In this document: positions 1 through 8,972 of the stretch, in pieces
How the letters are laid out: each line of letters starts with the position of its first letter
How positions within the stretch are numbered: position 1 is the first letter of the stretch
NCBI GenBank assembly: GCA_947373225.1
Contig: CANBWX010000012.1
Span: forward strand, 1 to 42,005
DNA: 42,005 bases
Origin: Flavobacteriaceae bacterium
Lineage (GTDB): Bacteria > Bacteroidota > Bacteroidia > Flavobacteriales > Flavobacteriaceae
Direction of reading: 5' to 3'
Made by a program: the position numbers and the translations under genes
Notes under the pieces: generated by a model
What the model was told of the DNA's origin: nothing
The model's input: only the letters and a program-made list of their open reading frames with translations
Databases searched by the model: none

Positions 1-1231
1 CTTCTAATAAATAAGTATCAGCTAATCTAATATCGTAGGTGTCTTGTTTATAGTTTAATACTGCATCACCACCACCTGTCGTAACATCGGCTTGTCTTGG
101 TATAAACTTGTTAAGAAAATATCCAGTGTCTTTATAACCAGGGATATAATCTGCTTGTCCTGCTGCTTTCAACGCTTTCATATCTAAAACAGTTGCTGCA
201 AAACGTGGATCGGTTTTAATAAGATCATATAAATCTTGAGTAATTGGATTAAAACTCCAACCAGATGGTAAATTAGGCGCAGTTGTAACAGATGGTGTTG
301 TATAACCTCTAGGCCCAACCATTACGTTTAATGAATTTCCTTCATCTGAACCTGAACCCCAGTTACCCCAACCCGCATTGGATGTGCTTGTATGACTCGT
401 TTCAAGAATAGATTCTGAGTTAAATTTATTTGAAACAACCCATAAATCGTTATAATTAGCTAACAATTTATATCCTAAAGGACTTGTTGCTCCCGGAGTT
501 CCATTCACAAGAGCCAATTGGGCTGCTGCCAAAGCACCTTTTCCTTCGGTAAGATACACTTTTCCTAAAGTGGCTATTGCAGCTCCTTTGGTAAAACGCC
601 CTGCTTCGGTTGCAATATTTATACTAGCTGGTAAAACAGCAATTGCCTCGGTAAGATCTTTTTCAATTTGCGCATAAACAGCCGCTGGATCTGCTTGAGT
701 AACAGTCAAAAATTGACTTGAAGTTAGCGGCACCGTAATTAGCGGAATATTTTTAAACATTCTTACCAAGTTAAAATAATAGTAAGCACGTAATGCTTTT
801 GTTTCGGCAGTATATCTTGCTATTAAACTGACATCCATTGGTACACTTGGTAATTTTGTAAGCAAATAATTAGCTCTAAAAATTCCTTGGTAATAATCAG
901 ACCAATAGCTTTCAGGAATTGTAACTCCCGTTTGTGTGAAAGTTGAAGCTGCCTGAATTCCTACACCATCTGTAGAACCACCACCACCAGCGTAGTGATC
1001 ATCTGAAACAGCATTCAAAATAGAAATTGTGTTTTCAAATCCTCCTGAGCTTTTACGCATTACATCATATACCGCAACCAATCCTGAATAGGCTTCTGCT
1101 TGATTGGTATAATAGGCACTTTCTAGATTAGTACCTGAGGGTTTCACTTCTAAAAAATTATCAGAACAAGATACCGTTACGGCTATTATTGCTAAAGCAA
1201 TAAATAAATACTTTATTTTTATTGTTTTCAT
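1..1231 (-). CDS. SusD/RagB-family outer-membrane lipoprotein, 3' end cut by window edge
   Basis: SusD-like lipoproteins sit on the cell surface as the lid of a SusC transporter and bind the glycan before import. The reading frame is open from the ATG at 1229-1231 to the left edge of the window, so the C-terminus is missing. The N-terminus is a lipoprotein signal: a basic start, a hydrophobic stretch and a lipobox VTVSC with Cys22 as the lipidation site, followed by the SusD-like SDNFLEVKP. Helical SusD/TPR-like sequence follows, such as ALRAYYYFNLVRMFKNIPL. It lies 16 bp downstream of the SusC gene in the same direction, the usual SusC-SusD operon order. Its substrate cannot be told from sequence, and further genes of this locus probably lie left of the window. 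The family call is firm. Confidence 0.93.
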   Translation of the reverse strand, partial: MKTIKIKYLFIALAIIAVTVSCSDNFLEVKPSGTNLESAYYTNQAEAYSGLVAVYDVMRKSSGGFENTISILNAVSDDHYAGGGGSTDGVGIQAASTFTQTGVTIPESYWSDYYQGIFRANYLLTKLPSVPMDVSLIARYTAETKALRAYYYFNLVRMFKNIPLITVPLTSSQFLTVTQADPAAVYAQIEKDLTEAIAVLPASINIATEAGRFTKGAAIATLGKVYLTEGKGALAAAQLALVNGTPGATSPLGYKLLANYNDLWVVSNKFNSESILETSHTSTSNAGWGNWGSGSDEGNSLNVMVGPRGYTTPSVTTAPNLPSGWSFNPITQDLYDLIKTDPRFAATVLDMKALKAAGQADYIPGYKDTGYFLNKFIPRQADVTTGGGDAVLNYKQDTYDIRLADTYLLE

Positions 1232-1247
1232 AATACTTTATTTTATA

Positions 1248-4200
1248 TTAAAACTGTAGATTAGCTCCGAACATAACTGTGCGGGCTTGAGGATAATATC
1301 CTTTATCAATTCCCATTACATTACCTCCAATTTCAGGATCATATCCTGTATATTTAGTAAGTGTGAAAAGATTTTGACCAGTTATGAAAACTTTTATTTT
1401 TGAAGCTCCAATTTCACTAATTATATCACTTGGTAATGAATACCCTAATGTCACCACTTTGATACGTAAATAATCTCCATTTTCTAAATAAAAGTTAGAA
1501 GGATTAGTGAAGTTTCCATTGGTATCATTTGTGGTAAGTCTAGGAAAAGAATTCGAAGTTCCTTCTCCGTTCCAACGTCCCAAAGCATCTGTTTGATAAT
1601 TTGCAGTACCAATATCTAAACGACGTAAACCTTGAAAAATCTTGTTTCCTGCAGCACCTTGAGTAAATACCATCAATTCAAATCCTTTGTATTCAAGATT
1701 TAACGTTAAACCAAAAGTGTATTTTGGAAGCGGACTTCCTAAATATTTTTCATCTGCTGCTGTAATAGCACCATCACCGTTGGTATCCACCCAACGAAAA
1801 TCTCCAGGTCTTGCATTGGGCTGAATTAAACCACCTGAAGCATTTTTGTAGGCATTTACTTCGGCCATATTTTGAAAAATTCCAGCAGTTTGATAGCCAT
1901 AAAATGTATTATAAGCTTGACCAACTTCGGTTCTAGTTACAGCCCCCATAGATTGGAATGCAGCGTCTCCTGGAATAAATGTTTTCCCTTCACCTAAATT
2001 AGTTACATTATTTTTCAAATAGGCTACATTACCATTAGCAGAGAAATTGAAGTTTCCAAACTTTTTATGATACCCTAATTCAACCTCAAGTCCCTTGTTT
2101 TCCATGTCAGCAACATTTCCTAACGGACTTCCTGTTGAACCTACATAACCTGGCAAAGAAACATATTGTAAAATTCCTGTTGTTTTTTTATTGTAAACCT
2201 CAACAGTCAAATTAAGGGAGTTAAATAATTTTGCATCAACACCAATGTTAGTTTGAGCTGTTTGTTCCCATTTTAAATCTGGGTTAGAAGGAGCGTTTGG
2301 ACTGTTTCCTATGGTAACATTCCCAGAGTTTCCAATTGTGTAATTTCTACCACCACCAATTGTAGATACATAGCCAAAATCTGGAATAGCATCATTCCCT
2401 GTAACACCATAACCACCTCTTAATTTCAAGGAAGTAACTACATTATTTTCTTTCCAAAAATTTTCTTTCGAAATTACCCATCCAGCTGAGAAAGAAGGAA
2501 AAGTTCCGTATTTATTATTTGAACCAAAACGAGAAGAACCGTCACGACGAATTACTCCTGTAAACAAATATTTCTCATTGTAATTGTAATTCAATCTTGA
2601 AAACAAAGAGGATAATACATGTTGATTTCCAGTATAGGCACTTGCAGTAATTTGATTCGCTGGAAGACTAAAATTAAAAGAGGCATCTCTATAAGAAGAA
2701 ACCGGCAAATTAAAATAAGTTGTGTATGTACCGCTTGTAATATTATCTACATAAGCTCCCTGACCCACTAATAAAGTAACATCGTGTTCTTTAAAAGTTT
2801 TATTATACGAAGCTGTATTTTCAACATTCCAACCAAAAGTTTGATTCGTAGATCGACTTAAATTATTTTGAGTAGCCAGAACTGAAGCATTCAAATAATA
2901 CTGAGGCGTAAAACCTTCAGAACCCCAATAAGCTAATTTACCACCAATAGATGTTTTAAATTTCAATCCTTTAATAGGTGCAATTTCAACAAATGCATTT
3001 CCAACGAAATCATCAGACCAGTTAGTTGCTCCTAATCTTGTTTGAACATAAGCCAATGGATTTGTCATTTCTTGACCTACAATACTTGAAATTCCGTAAG
3101 GGTTTCCGTTTGGATCTTTAATTACACCCGCTAAAGTATAGGGAGATTGGTTAGCTACAACAGGATCAGTAACAATAATTGGAGTAATTGGATCTAAGTT
3201 GATTGCAGAACTTAAAGGTCCTCCAAATTCACTATTTGTATTTCCAATTCCAATACTATTTTGATGAGAATAACCTAATGTTTGCCCAACTGTAAAAATC
3301 TTCGAGATTTTATGAGTCGAATTCAAACGAATATTCTTCTTATTGTAATTTGAAATAGCAGAAGTTACAATTCCTTGTTGATCTTGAAGGCCAAATGAAA
3401 GATAAAAAGTTGAAACTTCATTCCCTCCACTCAAACTAAGTTCGTGAGAAACCTGTTGTGCATTATTATTAAATATTGCTTTTTGCCAATCTGTTCCAAC
3501 TCCCAAAGTACTTAAGTTTGAAAATAAAACTGGACCACCACCAGCAACAGATCTTTCATTCATTAAGGCTCCATATTGGGTAGCATTTAATAAATTCAAA
3601 GTTTTAGAAGGACTAGAAGTACCGCTATAACCTGTATAATTAACAGTAATTTTTCCAGATTTTCCTTTTTTAGTAGTTACCAAAATAACCCCAGAAGCTG
3701 CACGAGAACCATAAATTGCAAGCGAAGCAGCATCTTTCAAAACCTCCATAGATTCTATGTCACTTTGATTCAAATAACCTATTCCACCAGAATCTACCAC
3801 AACACCATCAACCACCCATAGCGGATTATTTCCTCCATAAGTATCGAAAGTAGTGATACCCCTAACTCGAATAGTTGCCGTAGAACCAGGTTGACCTGCA
3901 TTTGAGGCAACCGTAACACCAGCAACTCTTCCTTGTAAGGCTTCTTCAACGCGCCCATTAGGAATGTTTTCAAGGTCTTTTGCTTTGATACTTGAAATAG
4001 CGCCAGTAACAACACTTTTCTTTTGAGTACCATACCCCACAACTACAACCTCTTGCAAAGATTGTGCTTCTAAACTAAGTTTTACGTCAATTCGAGTTCG
4101 CCCTTTTATAGCTTGTTCTACTTTACTGTAGCCTACAAAGCTATATACTAAAGTACCGTTTGAGGCGGCCTTCAACTGATAATTCCCATCAATGTCCGAA

Positions 4201-4361
4201 GCCGCAGCTTTAGTCGTTCCTTTAATTAAAATGGAAGCTCCCGGAATGGGAAGTCCGTTTTCGTCTACTACTTTTCCTTTAATGGTTAGGTCTTGAGCCT
4301 GCCCATAAACTGAGAATAGTGTAGATAAAAAACAAAAAATAAGTAATTTGGTAAATTTCAT
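1248..4361 (-). CDS. SusC/RagA-family TonB-linked outer-membrane transporter (first pair)
   Basis: A TonB-dependent outer-membrane porin of 1037 residues, the usual SusC size, predicted to import an oligosaccharide together with its SusD partner. In order I see a signal peptide (residues 1-22, ending VYGQAQ), a carboxypeptidase-like regulatory domain (about 25-105, with GKVVDENGLPIPGASI), the TonB-interacting segment EVVVVGYGTQKK, a plug domain (about 115-235, with IRVRGITTF, PLWVVDGV and IESMEVLKDAASLAIYGSRA), and a long beta-barrel ending in aromatic F (MFGANLQF). A calcium-loop-like DTNGDGAITAADEKYLG lies late in the barrel, as in many SusC proteins. It is the first gene of a SusC-SusD operon and is divergent from the sensor/regulator at 4683, its likely regulator. 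Substrate unknown. Confidence 0.96.
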   Translation of the reverse strand: MKFTKLLIFCFLSTLFSVYGQAQDLTIKGKVVDENGLPIPGASILIKGTTKAAASDIDGNYQLKAASNGTLVYSFVGYSKVEQAIKGRTRIDVKLSLEAQSLQEVVVVGYGTQKKSVVTGAISSIKAKDLENIPNGRVEEALQGRVAGVTVASNAGQPGSTATIRVRGITTFDTYGGNNPLWVVDGVVVDSGGIGYLNQSDIESMEVLKDAASLAIYGSRAASGVILVTTKKGKSGKITVNYTGYSGTSSPSKTLNLLNATQYGALMNERSVAGGGPVLFSNLSTLGVGTDWQKAIFNNNAQQVSHELSLSGGNEVSTFYLSFGLQDQQGIVTSAISNYNKKNIRLNSTHKISKIFTVGQTLGYSHQNSIGIGNTNSEFGGPLSSAINLDPITPIIVTDPVVANQSPYTLAGVIKDPNGNPYGISSIVGQEMTNPLAYVQTRLGATNWSDDFVGNAFVEIAPIKGLKFKTSIGGKLAYWGSEGFTPQYYLNASVLATQNNLSRSTNQTFGWNVENTASYNKTFKEHDVTLLVGQGAYVDNITSGTYTTYFNLPVSSYRDASFNFSLPANQITASAYTGNQHVLSSLFSRLNYNYNEKYLFTGVIRRDGSSRFGSNNKYGTFPSFSAGWVISKENFWKENNVVTSLKLRGGYGVTGNDAIPDFGYVSTIGGGRNYTIGNSGNVTIGNSPNAPSNPDLKWEQTAQTNIGVDAKLFNSLNLTVEVYNKKTTGILQYVSLPGYVGSTGSPLGNVADMENKGLEVELGYHKKFGNFNFSANGNVAYLKNNVTNLGEGKTFIPGDAAFQSMGAVTRTEVGQAYNTFYGYQTAGIFQNMAEVNAYKNASGGLIQPNARPGDFRWVDTNGDGAITAADEKYLGSPLPKYTFGLTLNLEYKGFELMVFTQGAAGNKIFQGLRRLDIGTANYQTDALGRWNGEGTSNSFPRLTTNDTNGNFTNPSNFYLENGDYLRIKVVTLGYSLPSDIISEIGASKIKVFITGQNLFTLTKYTGYDPEIGGNVMGIDKGYYPQARTVMFGANLQF

Positions 4362-4682
4362 ATTTCTAAAATTTTGGTTAATTAATTAGTAATTCGATAC
4401 AATAATATTGATATATTTTAATAATTCGCTTAATAAAACTATTACAAAAACACATCAAAAAGCATTTTAATACTAAACAAAAACACATCGTTTTATAAAT
4501 AAAACATTACTAATCAATACATTGAAAATTATTTTAACACAATAAAGAAATAGAAAAATAAAAAATAAACACTACATTTATAAAAAATAGCAATTTTCCC
4601 AATTATTATTGATTTTAAACTAATTACAGCCCCAAAATTAGATGCAATCAAAAAAAAAATTTCCACTATTAAATTCCCAATA
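4362..4682. promoter_or_regulatory. Divergent intergenic region between SusC and SusR-like regulator
   Basis: This 321-bp, very AT-rich stretch separates two divergent genes and must hold both promoters. I found no perfect TAnnTTTG (-7) element on either strand; the closest on the plus strand is TACATTTA near 4573, one mismatch. There is no convincing small gene or RNA. Absence of a consensus promoter would fit activator-dependent expression of the SusC/SusD pair, but that is inference. Confidence 0.45.
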
Positions 4683-7568
4683 ATGAAAAAATTCTCTCTG
4701 TCTAAAAAGCTACATTTCCTATCCATACTTTTTTTTACACTAACAAATATTATGTATTGTCAGGTAAAAAGTATCGGTCTTCCTGAGATTAGAAATTACA
4801 AAAGAAATGATTATAAAGGCGGAACTCAAAACTGGAACATCGATCAAGATAAAAATGGCACTATTTATTTTGCCAATAATAATGGTCTTTTCCAATTTGA
4901 TGGAGCCTTTTGGTACAAATACACCTTACCCAATCATTCCGGAATTAGATCTATAAAAATTGATGCTACCGGAAAAATATATGTTGGGAATTATAATGAA
5001 TTCGGCTATTTCAAATCGGATTCAAAAGGAAGACTTGTTTACTTTTCATTATCCAAATTCTTAAACAAAAACATCGTCAATACAATAGACATGGTTTGGA
5101 AAATTCATCTTTACAAAGACGAAGTAATTTTTCAATCATTCGCAATGGCCTATGTATGGAAAAACAACAAAATAAGCTTACTTAAACCAAAATCAAGATT
5201 TCAATTTTCATTTGAAGCAAACAACAAACTCTATTTTCAAGATATTGCAGCAGGCTTAATGGAATATAGAAATGGAAAACTAATTGCCCTTGAAGGCACA
5301 ACAACACTAAACAACACCGAAGTATGGGGAATATTTCCAATGCCAGAAGACAAGTTACTTATTGCAACCATTGACAAGGGACTGTTTTTATATACTAACA
5401 AAACGATAACTTCTTGGAACTCCGAAGCCAATACTTTTGTCAAAAACAACAGCTGCTTAGGGGGAGTAGCTATAAAAGACAATTACATCGCACTCAACAC
5501 TGTATTGAATGGCATTGTAATATGTAATAAAGAGGGTAAAATAATTCAGCATATCAATCGAAAAAAAGGGTTACAAAACAACACCGTTCTTACTTCATTT
5601 ATTGACAACAAAAATAATCTTTGGCTTGGTCTGGATAACGGAATTACATTTATTAATGAAAATTCAGCCTTCTCCTATTTTGGTTATAGTTATGATATTA
5701 GCACCGTTTATGCCTCGATAATATATAAAGAAAATTTGTATGTCGCCACAAATCAAGGTGTATTTTATCACTCGTGGAATAAACCATTCCAAGAAGATAC
5801 CTTTTCGCTGGTAGAAGGAACTACAGGACAGGCATGGAATATTCAAATGATAGATAATCAATTAATATGTGCTCATAATAGAGGCGCGCTACTAATTGAA
5901 GGCGGAAAATCTATTAAGACTCTTGATAATAAAGGCTATTGGAATTTTAAGAAAATTCCAAATCATCCCAATTTACTGATTGGTTCTAATTACAATGGAT
6001 TTTCATTATTTGAAAAGAAACAAAATGGTTGGCAATTAATAAAACAAATTGAAGGTTTCGATAAATCATCAGGAAATTTTGAAGTAGATAACGAAAACAT
6101 ATGGGTCAAAAAAGATGAACTAATATACCAAATGTCTTTTTATGAAGATTTTAAAACATTTAGATCAATTAAAACATATAAGAATTTACCTAAAACTACA
6201 AAGACAATAGGCAGCATTCAAAGTATAAACGACAATGTCTATTTTCAAACTGACAATCATTTTTATAAATATTCACAAACAGAAGATTTGTTTTATGAAG
6301 ATAAATTCATGACGAATTTATTCCAAAATATCCCTAAAGTAAGTACCATATCGGAAGATAGCGAAGGAAATATTTGGTATGTTTTCAATAAATCTTTAGG
6401 GGTATTGATAAAAAAACCTGATGGGAATTATAAAAACAGTGTTGCACCATTTTCAAATTTAACCGAAAATTTAGTTTACAATAATTTATCTGTTAACACC
6501 TACAATCCTAAAAACATCTTTATAGGTCTCACAGATGGTTTAGCCCATTATGATTCTAAACTTATTAAAAATCTAATTACTAAACCTAAAACTTTTATAC
6601 GAAGTTTCTCCAACTTAGAAGACACCTTACTTTATGGTAATGAACAGAAATTAATAAATAAATATAAAATTCCGTTTAAATCCAATTATGTGAAATTCAC
6701 TTTTTCATCACCTACTTATGAAAACATAGAAAACGTGAAATTCTCTTATCAATTAGAAGGTTTTGAAGACAAATGGAGTGAATGGTCAAGTGTTTCCAGA
6801 AAAGAATACACCAATCTAAAAGAAGGTGATTATAACATGAAAGTAAAAACGAAAAACAGTTATGGTATCATATCTAATCCAGCTATTGTTTCTTTTACAA
6901 TCTCTCCTCCCTGGTATAGAAGCTATCTAGCCTATTTCCTCTATTTTATAGCCATCATTATTATTGTCTTTTACGTAAGAAAAGGAATTCAAAATAAAAT
7001 AAGAAAGAATAAATATTATGAAACCATCGAACAAAGACGGCTTTATTTAGAAAAAGAATCTAAAATAAGGCAAGAGCAATATGAACTAGAAAAAGAAATT
7101 GAAAAACTTAAAAATGACAAACTCAAAATAAAAATTCTAGTCAAGGATAAGGAACTAGTAAACAACTCCTTGCAGGTTGTAAAGAAAAACAAAATCCTAA
7201 ACGGAATTATTCATAAATTAAAAGATATTGATATTGAATCCTTTGATGATTCTGCTAAATTTCAATTTAGCAAATTAAACAAGAGTATTGTCAAAGAGGT
7301 AAATGCAGATCACAGTTGGAAGGATTTAGAAAAACACATTAAAAATGTCCATTTTGATTTTCTAAAAAGATTAAAAGAAAAATACCCTACAATTTCGCCA
7401 CGTGAATTAGATTTATCCACTTATTTATTGATGAATATGTCAACCAAGGAAATTGCCGAAATTATGAATATTTCAAGCGGTGGTGTAGAATTAGCCCGTT
7501 ACAGATTACGAAAAAAACTAAATTTAAACAAGAAAGAAAACCTCATCGGATTTTTAATGAGTATTTAA
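4683..7568 (+). CDS. SusR-like membrane-spanning sensor/regulator (two-part propeller, Y_Y_Y domain, LuxR-type HTH)
   Basis: A 961-residue one-component regulator that probably senses a glycan in the periplasm and activates the neighbouring SusC/SusD genes. In order: signal peptide or anchor (1-26), repeated beta-propeller blades of the Reg_prop type (about 30-640; for example GTIYFANNNGLFQFDG and NNLWLGLDNGITFINENS), a Y_Y_Y domain (about 670-740; YQLEGFEDKWSEWSS), a transmembrane helix (about 745-766), a charged coiled coil (about 770-840), and a C-terminal helix-turn-helix (about 900-957; ISPRELDLSTYLLMNMSTKE then IAEIMNISSGGVELARYRLR). There is no histidine-kinase or receiver domain, so it is not a hybrid two-component system. 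This layout is like that described for SusR-type regulators. It diverges from the SusC gene across 321 bp. The ligand is unknown. Confidence 0.88.
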   Translation: MKKFSLSKKLHFLSILFFTLTNIMYCQVKSIGLPEIRNYKRNDYKGGTQNWNIDQDKNGTIYFANNNGLFQFDGAFWYKYTLPNHSGIRSIKIDATGKIYVGNYNEFGYFKSDSKGRLVYFSLSKFLNKNIVNTIDMVWKIHLYKDEVIFQSFAMAYVWKNNKISLLKPKSRFQFSFEANNKLYFQDIAAGLMEYRNGKLIALEGTTTLNNTEVWGIFPMPEDKLLIATIDKGLFLYTNKTITSWNSEANTFVKNNSCLGGVAIKDNYIALNTVLNGIVICNKEGKIIQHINRKKGLQNNTVLTSFIDNKNNLWLGLDNGITFINENSAFSYFGYSYDISTVYASIIYKENLYVATNQGVFYHSWNKPFQEDTFSLVEGTTGQAWNIQMIDNQLICAHNRGALLIEGGKSIKTLDNKGYWNFKKIPNHPNLLIGSNYNGFSLFEKKQNGWQLIKQIEGFDKSSGNFEVDNENIWVKKDELIYQMSFYEDFKTFRSIKTYKNLPKTTKTIGSIQSINDNVYFQTDNHFYKYSQTEDLFYEDKFMTNLFQNIPKVSTISEDSEGNIWYVFNKSLGVLIKKPDGNYKNSVAPFSNLTENLVYNNLSVNTYNPKNIFIGLTDGLAHYDSKLIKNLITKPKTFIRSFSNLEDTLLYGNEQKLINKYKIPFKSNYVKFTFSSPTYENIENVKFSYQLEGFEDKWSEWSSVSRKEYTNLKEGDYNMKVKTKNSYGIISNPAIVSFTISPPWYRSYLAYFLYFIAIIIIVFYVRKGIQNKIRKNKYYETIEQRRLYLEKESKIRQEQYELEKEIEKLKNDKLKIKILVKDKELVNNSLQVVKKNKILNGIIHKLKDIDIESFDDSAKFQFSKLNKSIVKEVNADHSWKDLEKHIKNVHFDFLKRLKEKYPTISPRELDLSTYLLMNMSTKEIAEIMNISSGGVELARYRLRKKLNLNKKENLIGFLMSI

Positions 7569-7574
7569 AACAAC

Positions 7575-7607
7575 AAAAAATGCCATCAAAATAGTATGGC
7601 ATTTTTG
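7575..7607. terminator. Bidirectional intrinsic terminator between regulator and murF
   Basis: An inverted repeat (AAAAATGCCAT and ATGGCATTTTT arms with a 9-nt loop) sits between two convergent genes. It has T-runs on both strands and so can end transcription from both sides. Confidence 0.85.
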
Positions 7608-7624
7608 TTTTAAATTTAGGATCA

Positions 7625-8908
7625 TTATAACAACGCTAAAGTTCTCTCTAAAGCCATTCCTCGGGAACCTTTAATAAGAATAGAGCTATTGCTAATAGTC
7701 TTTCCTTTTAAATATTCAGAAAAAGTATCAAAAGTTTCATAAAAATGAAAATTAGGCTTTTCAATTCTATTACTATAAAAGTCTTTACCTATAAAACAAC
7801 AAACAATCTTGTCCTGATTCGAAAGTGTGTCTACGATAGCTTTATGTTCTTCTTGACTTTCTTTTCCTAACTCAAACATATCTCCCAAAATCAGAATCTT
7901 GTTTGTATTATTCAGTTGAACAAAATTTTCGATTGCAACTGCCATACTGCTTGGGTTAGCATTATAGGCATCAAGTATTATCTGGTTTGTTTCTTTTTTT
8001 ATAAGCTGCGATCTATTATTTTCAGGAATATAATTTTCTAAAGCCTCCTTAATGACCCTATTTTCCACGCTAAAATACTTTCCAATAGCAAGTGCCGCAT
8101 TGATGTTATTCGCGTTATAAAGCCCAATCAAATGCGTTAAAATTACACTATTGGAATAATATATTTCAACAAACGGATTTGCTTTTACTGACAAAACACT
8201 AACATCGGCAGCTGTATTATTTATGCCAAATGAATACGACTTCATTTTTTTGGTTTTCTCTACCTGAATTTCATCTTCAAGATTAACGAAGACCAATTTA
8301 TCATTTGTAGAAAGATAATTATACATTTCACTTTTCGCCTCAATAACACCTTCAACTCCACCAAAACCTTCTAAATGTGCTTTGCCAAAATTAGTCACAT
8401 AACCATAATCTGGCTGAGCCAAATCACATAGAAATTCGATTTCCTTTTTGTGGTTAGCTCCCATTTCAACAATACCAATTTCAGTTTGAGCATTAAAAGA
8501 CAATAATGTTAATGGAACTCCAATATGATTGTTTAAGTTTCCAATGGTAGCTTTAGTAGCATATTTTTTAGAAAGAACTGCATTAATAAGTTCTTTGGTA
8601 GTTGTCTTTCCATTACTTCCCGTAAGTGCTATTATTGGTAATTTTAAAAATTGACGATGAAATTTTGCTAATTCTTGAAGCGTGGTTAAACTATTTTCAA
8701 CCAAAATAGTTCTTTGGTCAATATAATAATCCTTGTTATCAATTATTACATAGGAAGCTCCTTTTTCAATAGCTTCATTAGCAAAAGTATTTGCATCAAA
8801 GTTTTCTCCTTTTATGGCTACAAATAATGAATTGGGTTCAATTTTTCGAGTATCAATCGAAACAGAATTACATTTCAAAAATAAACTATGGATGTATGAG
8901 ATGTCCAT
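7625..8908 (-). CDS. murF: UDP-N-acetylmuramoyl-tripeptide--D-alanyl-D-alanine ligase
   Basis: MurF adds D-Ala-D-Ala to the UDP-MurNAc-tripeptide, the last cytoplasmic ATP-dependent step of peptidoglycan precursor synthesis. The 427-residue protein has the Mur-ligase layout. The N-terminal UDP-substrate domain includes SIDTRKIEPNSLFVAIKGEN. The central ATPase domain has the P-loop GSNGKTTT (97-104) and NHIGVPLTLL. The C-terminal domain includes LDAYNANPSSM and LGDMFELGKES. These DAYNANP and GDMxELG motifs distinguish MurF from other Mur ligases. It lies 64 bp downstream of gldJ on the same strand but behind a strong terminator, so it depends on read-through or its own promoter. No consensus -7 box is visible in the gap. 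Confidence 0.96.
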   Translation of the reverse strand: MDISYIHSLFLKCNSVSIDTRKIEPNSLFVAIKGENFDANTFANEAIEKGASYVIIDNKDYYIDQRTILVENSLTTLQELAKFHRQFLKLPIIALTGSNGKTTTKELINAVLSKKYATKATIGNLNNHIGVPLTLLSFNAQTEIGIVEMGANHKKEIEFLCDLAQPDYGYVTNFGKAHLEGFGGVEGVIEAKSEMYNYLSTNDKLVFVNLEDEIQVEKTKKMKSYSFGINNTAADVSVLSVKANPFVEIYYSNSVILTHLIGLYNANNINAALAIGKYFSVENRVIKEALENYIPENNRSQLIKKETNQIILDAYNANPSSMAVAIENFVQLNNTNKILILGDMFELGKESQEEHKAIVDTLSNQDKIVCCFIGKDFYSNRIEKPNFHFYETFDTFSEYLKGKTISNSSILIKGSRGMALERTLALL

Positions 8909-8925
8909 CTGAAAAATATTTAAAA

Positions 8926-8955
8926 AATAAAAGCCCTAATCAAAGGGCTTTTATT
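8926..8955 (-). terminator. Intrinsic terminator after gldJ
   Basis: A 12-bp perfect stem (arms 8926-8937 and 8944-8955, AGGGCTTTTATT on one arm) with a 6-nt loop is followed on the minus strand by a long T-run. It separates gldJ from murF. Confidence 0.85.
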
Positions 8956-8972
8956 ACTATTATATAAAAAAA

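Noticed and set aside
4529..4726. A 65-codon open frame on the minus strand in the SusC/regulator gap
   Set aside because: It overlaps the start and signal peptide of the regulator and encodes only hydrophobic low-complexity sequence; no start context supports it.
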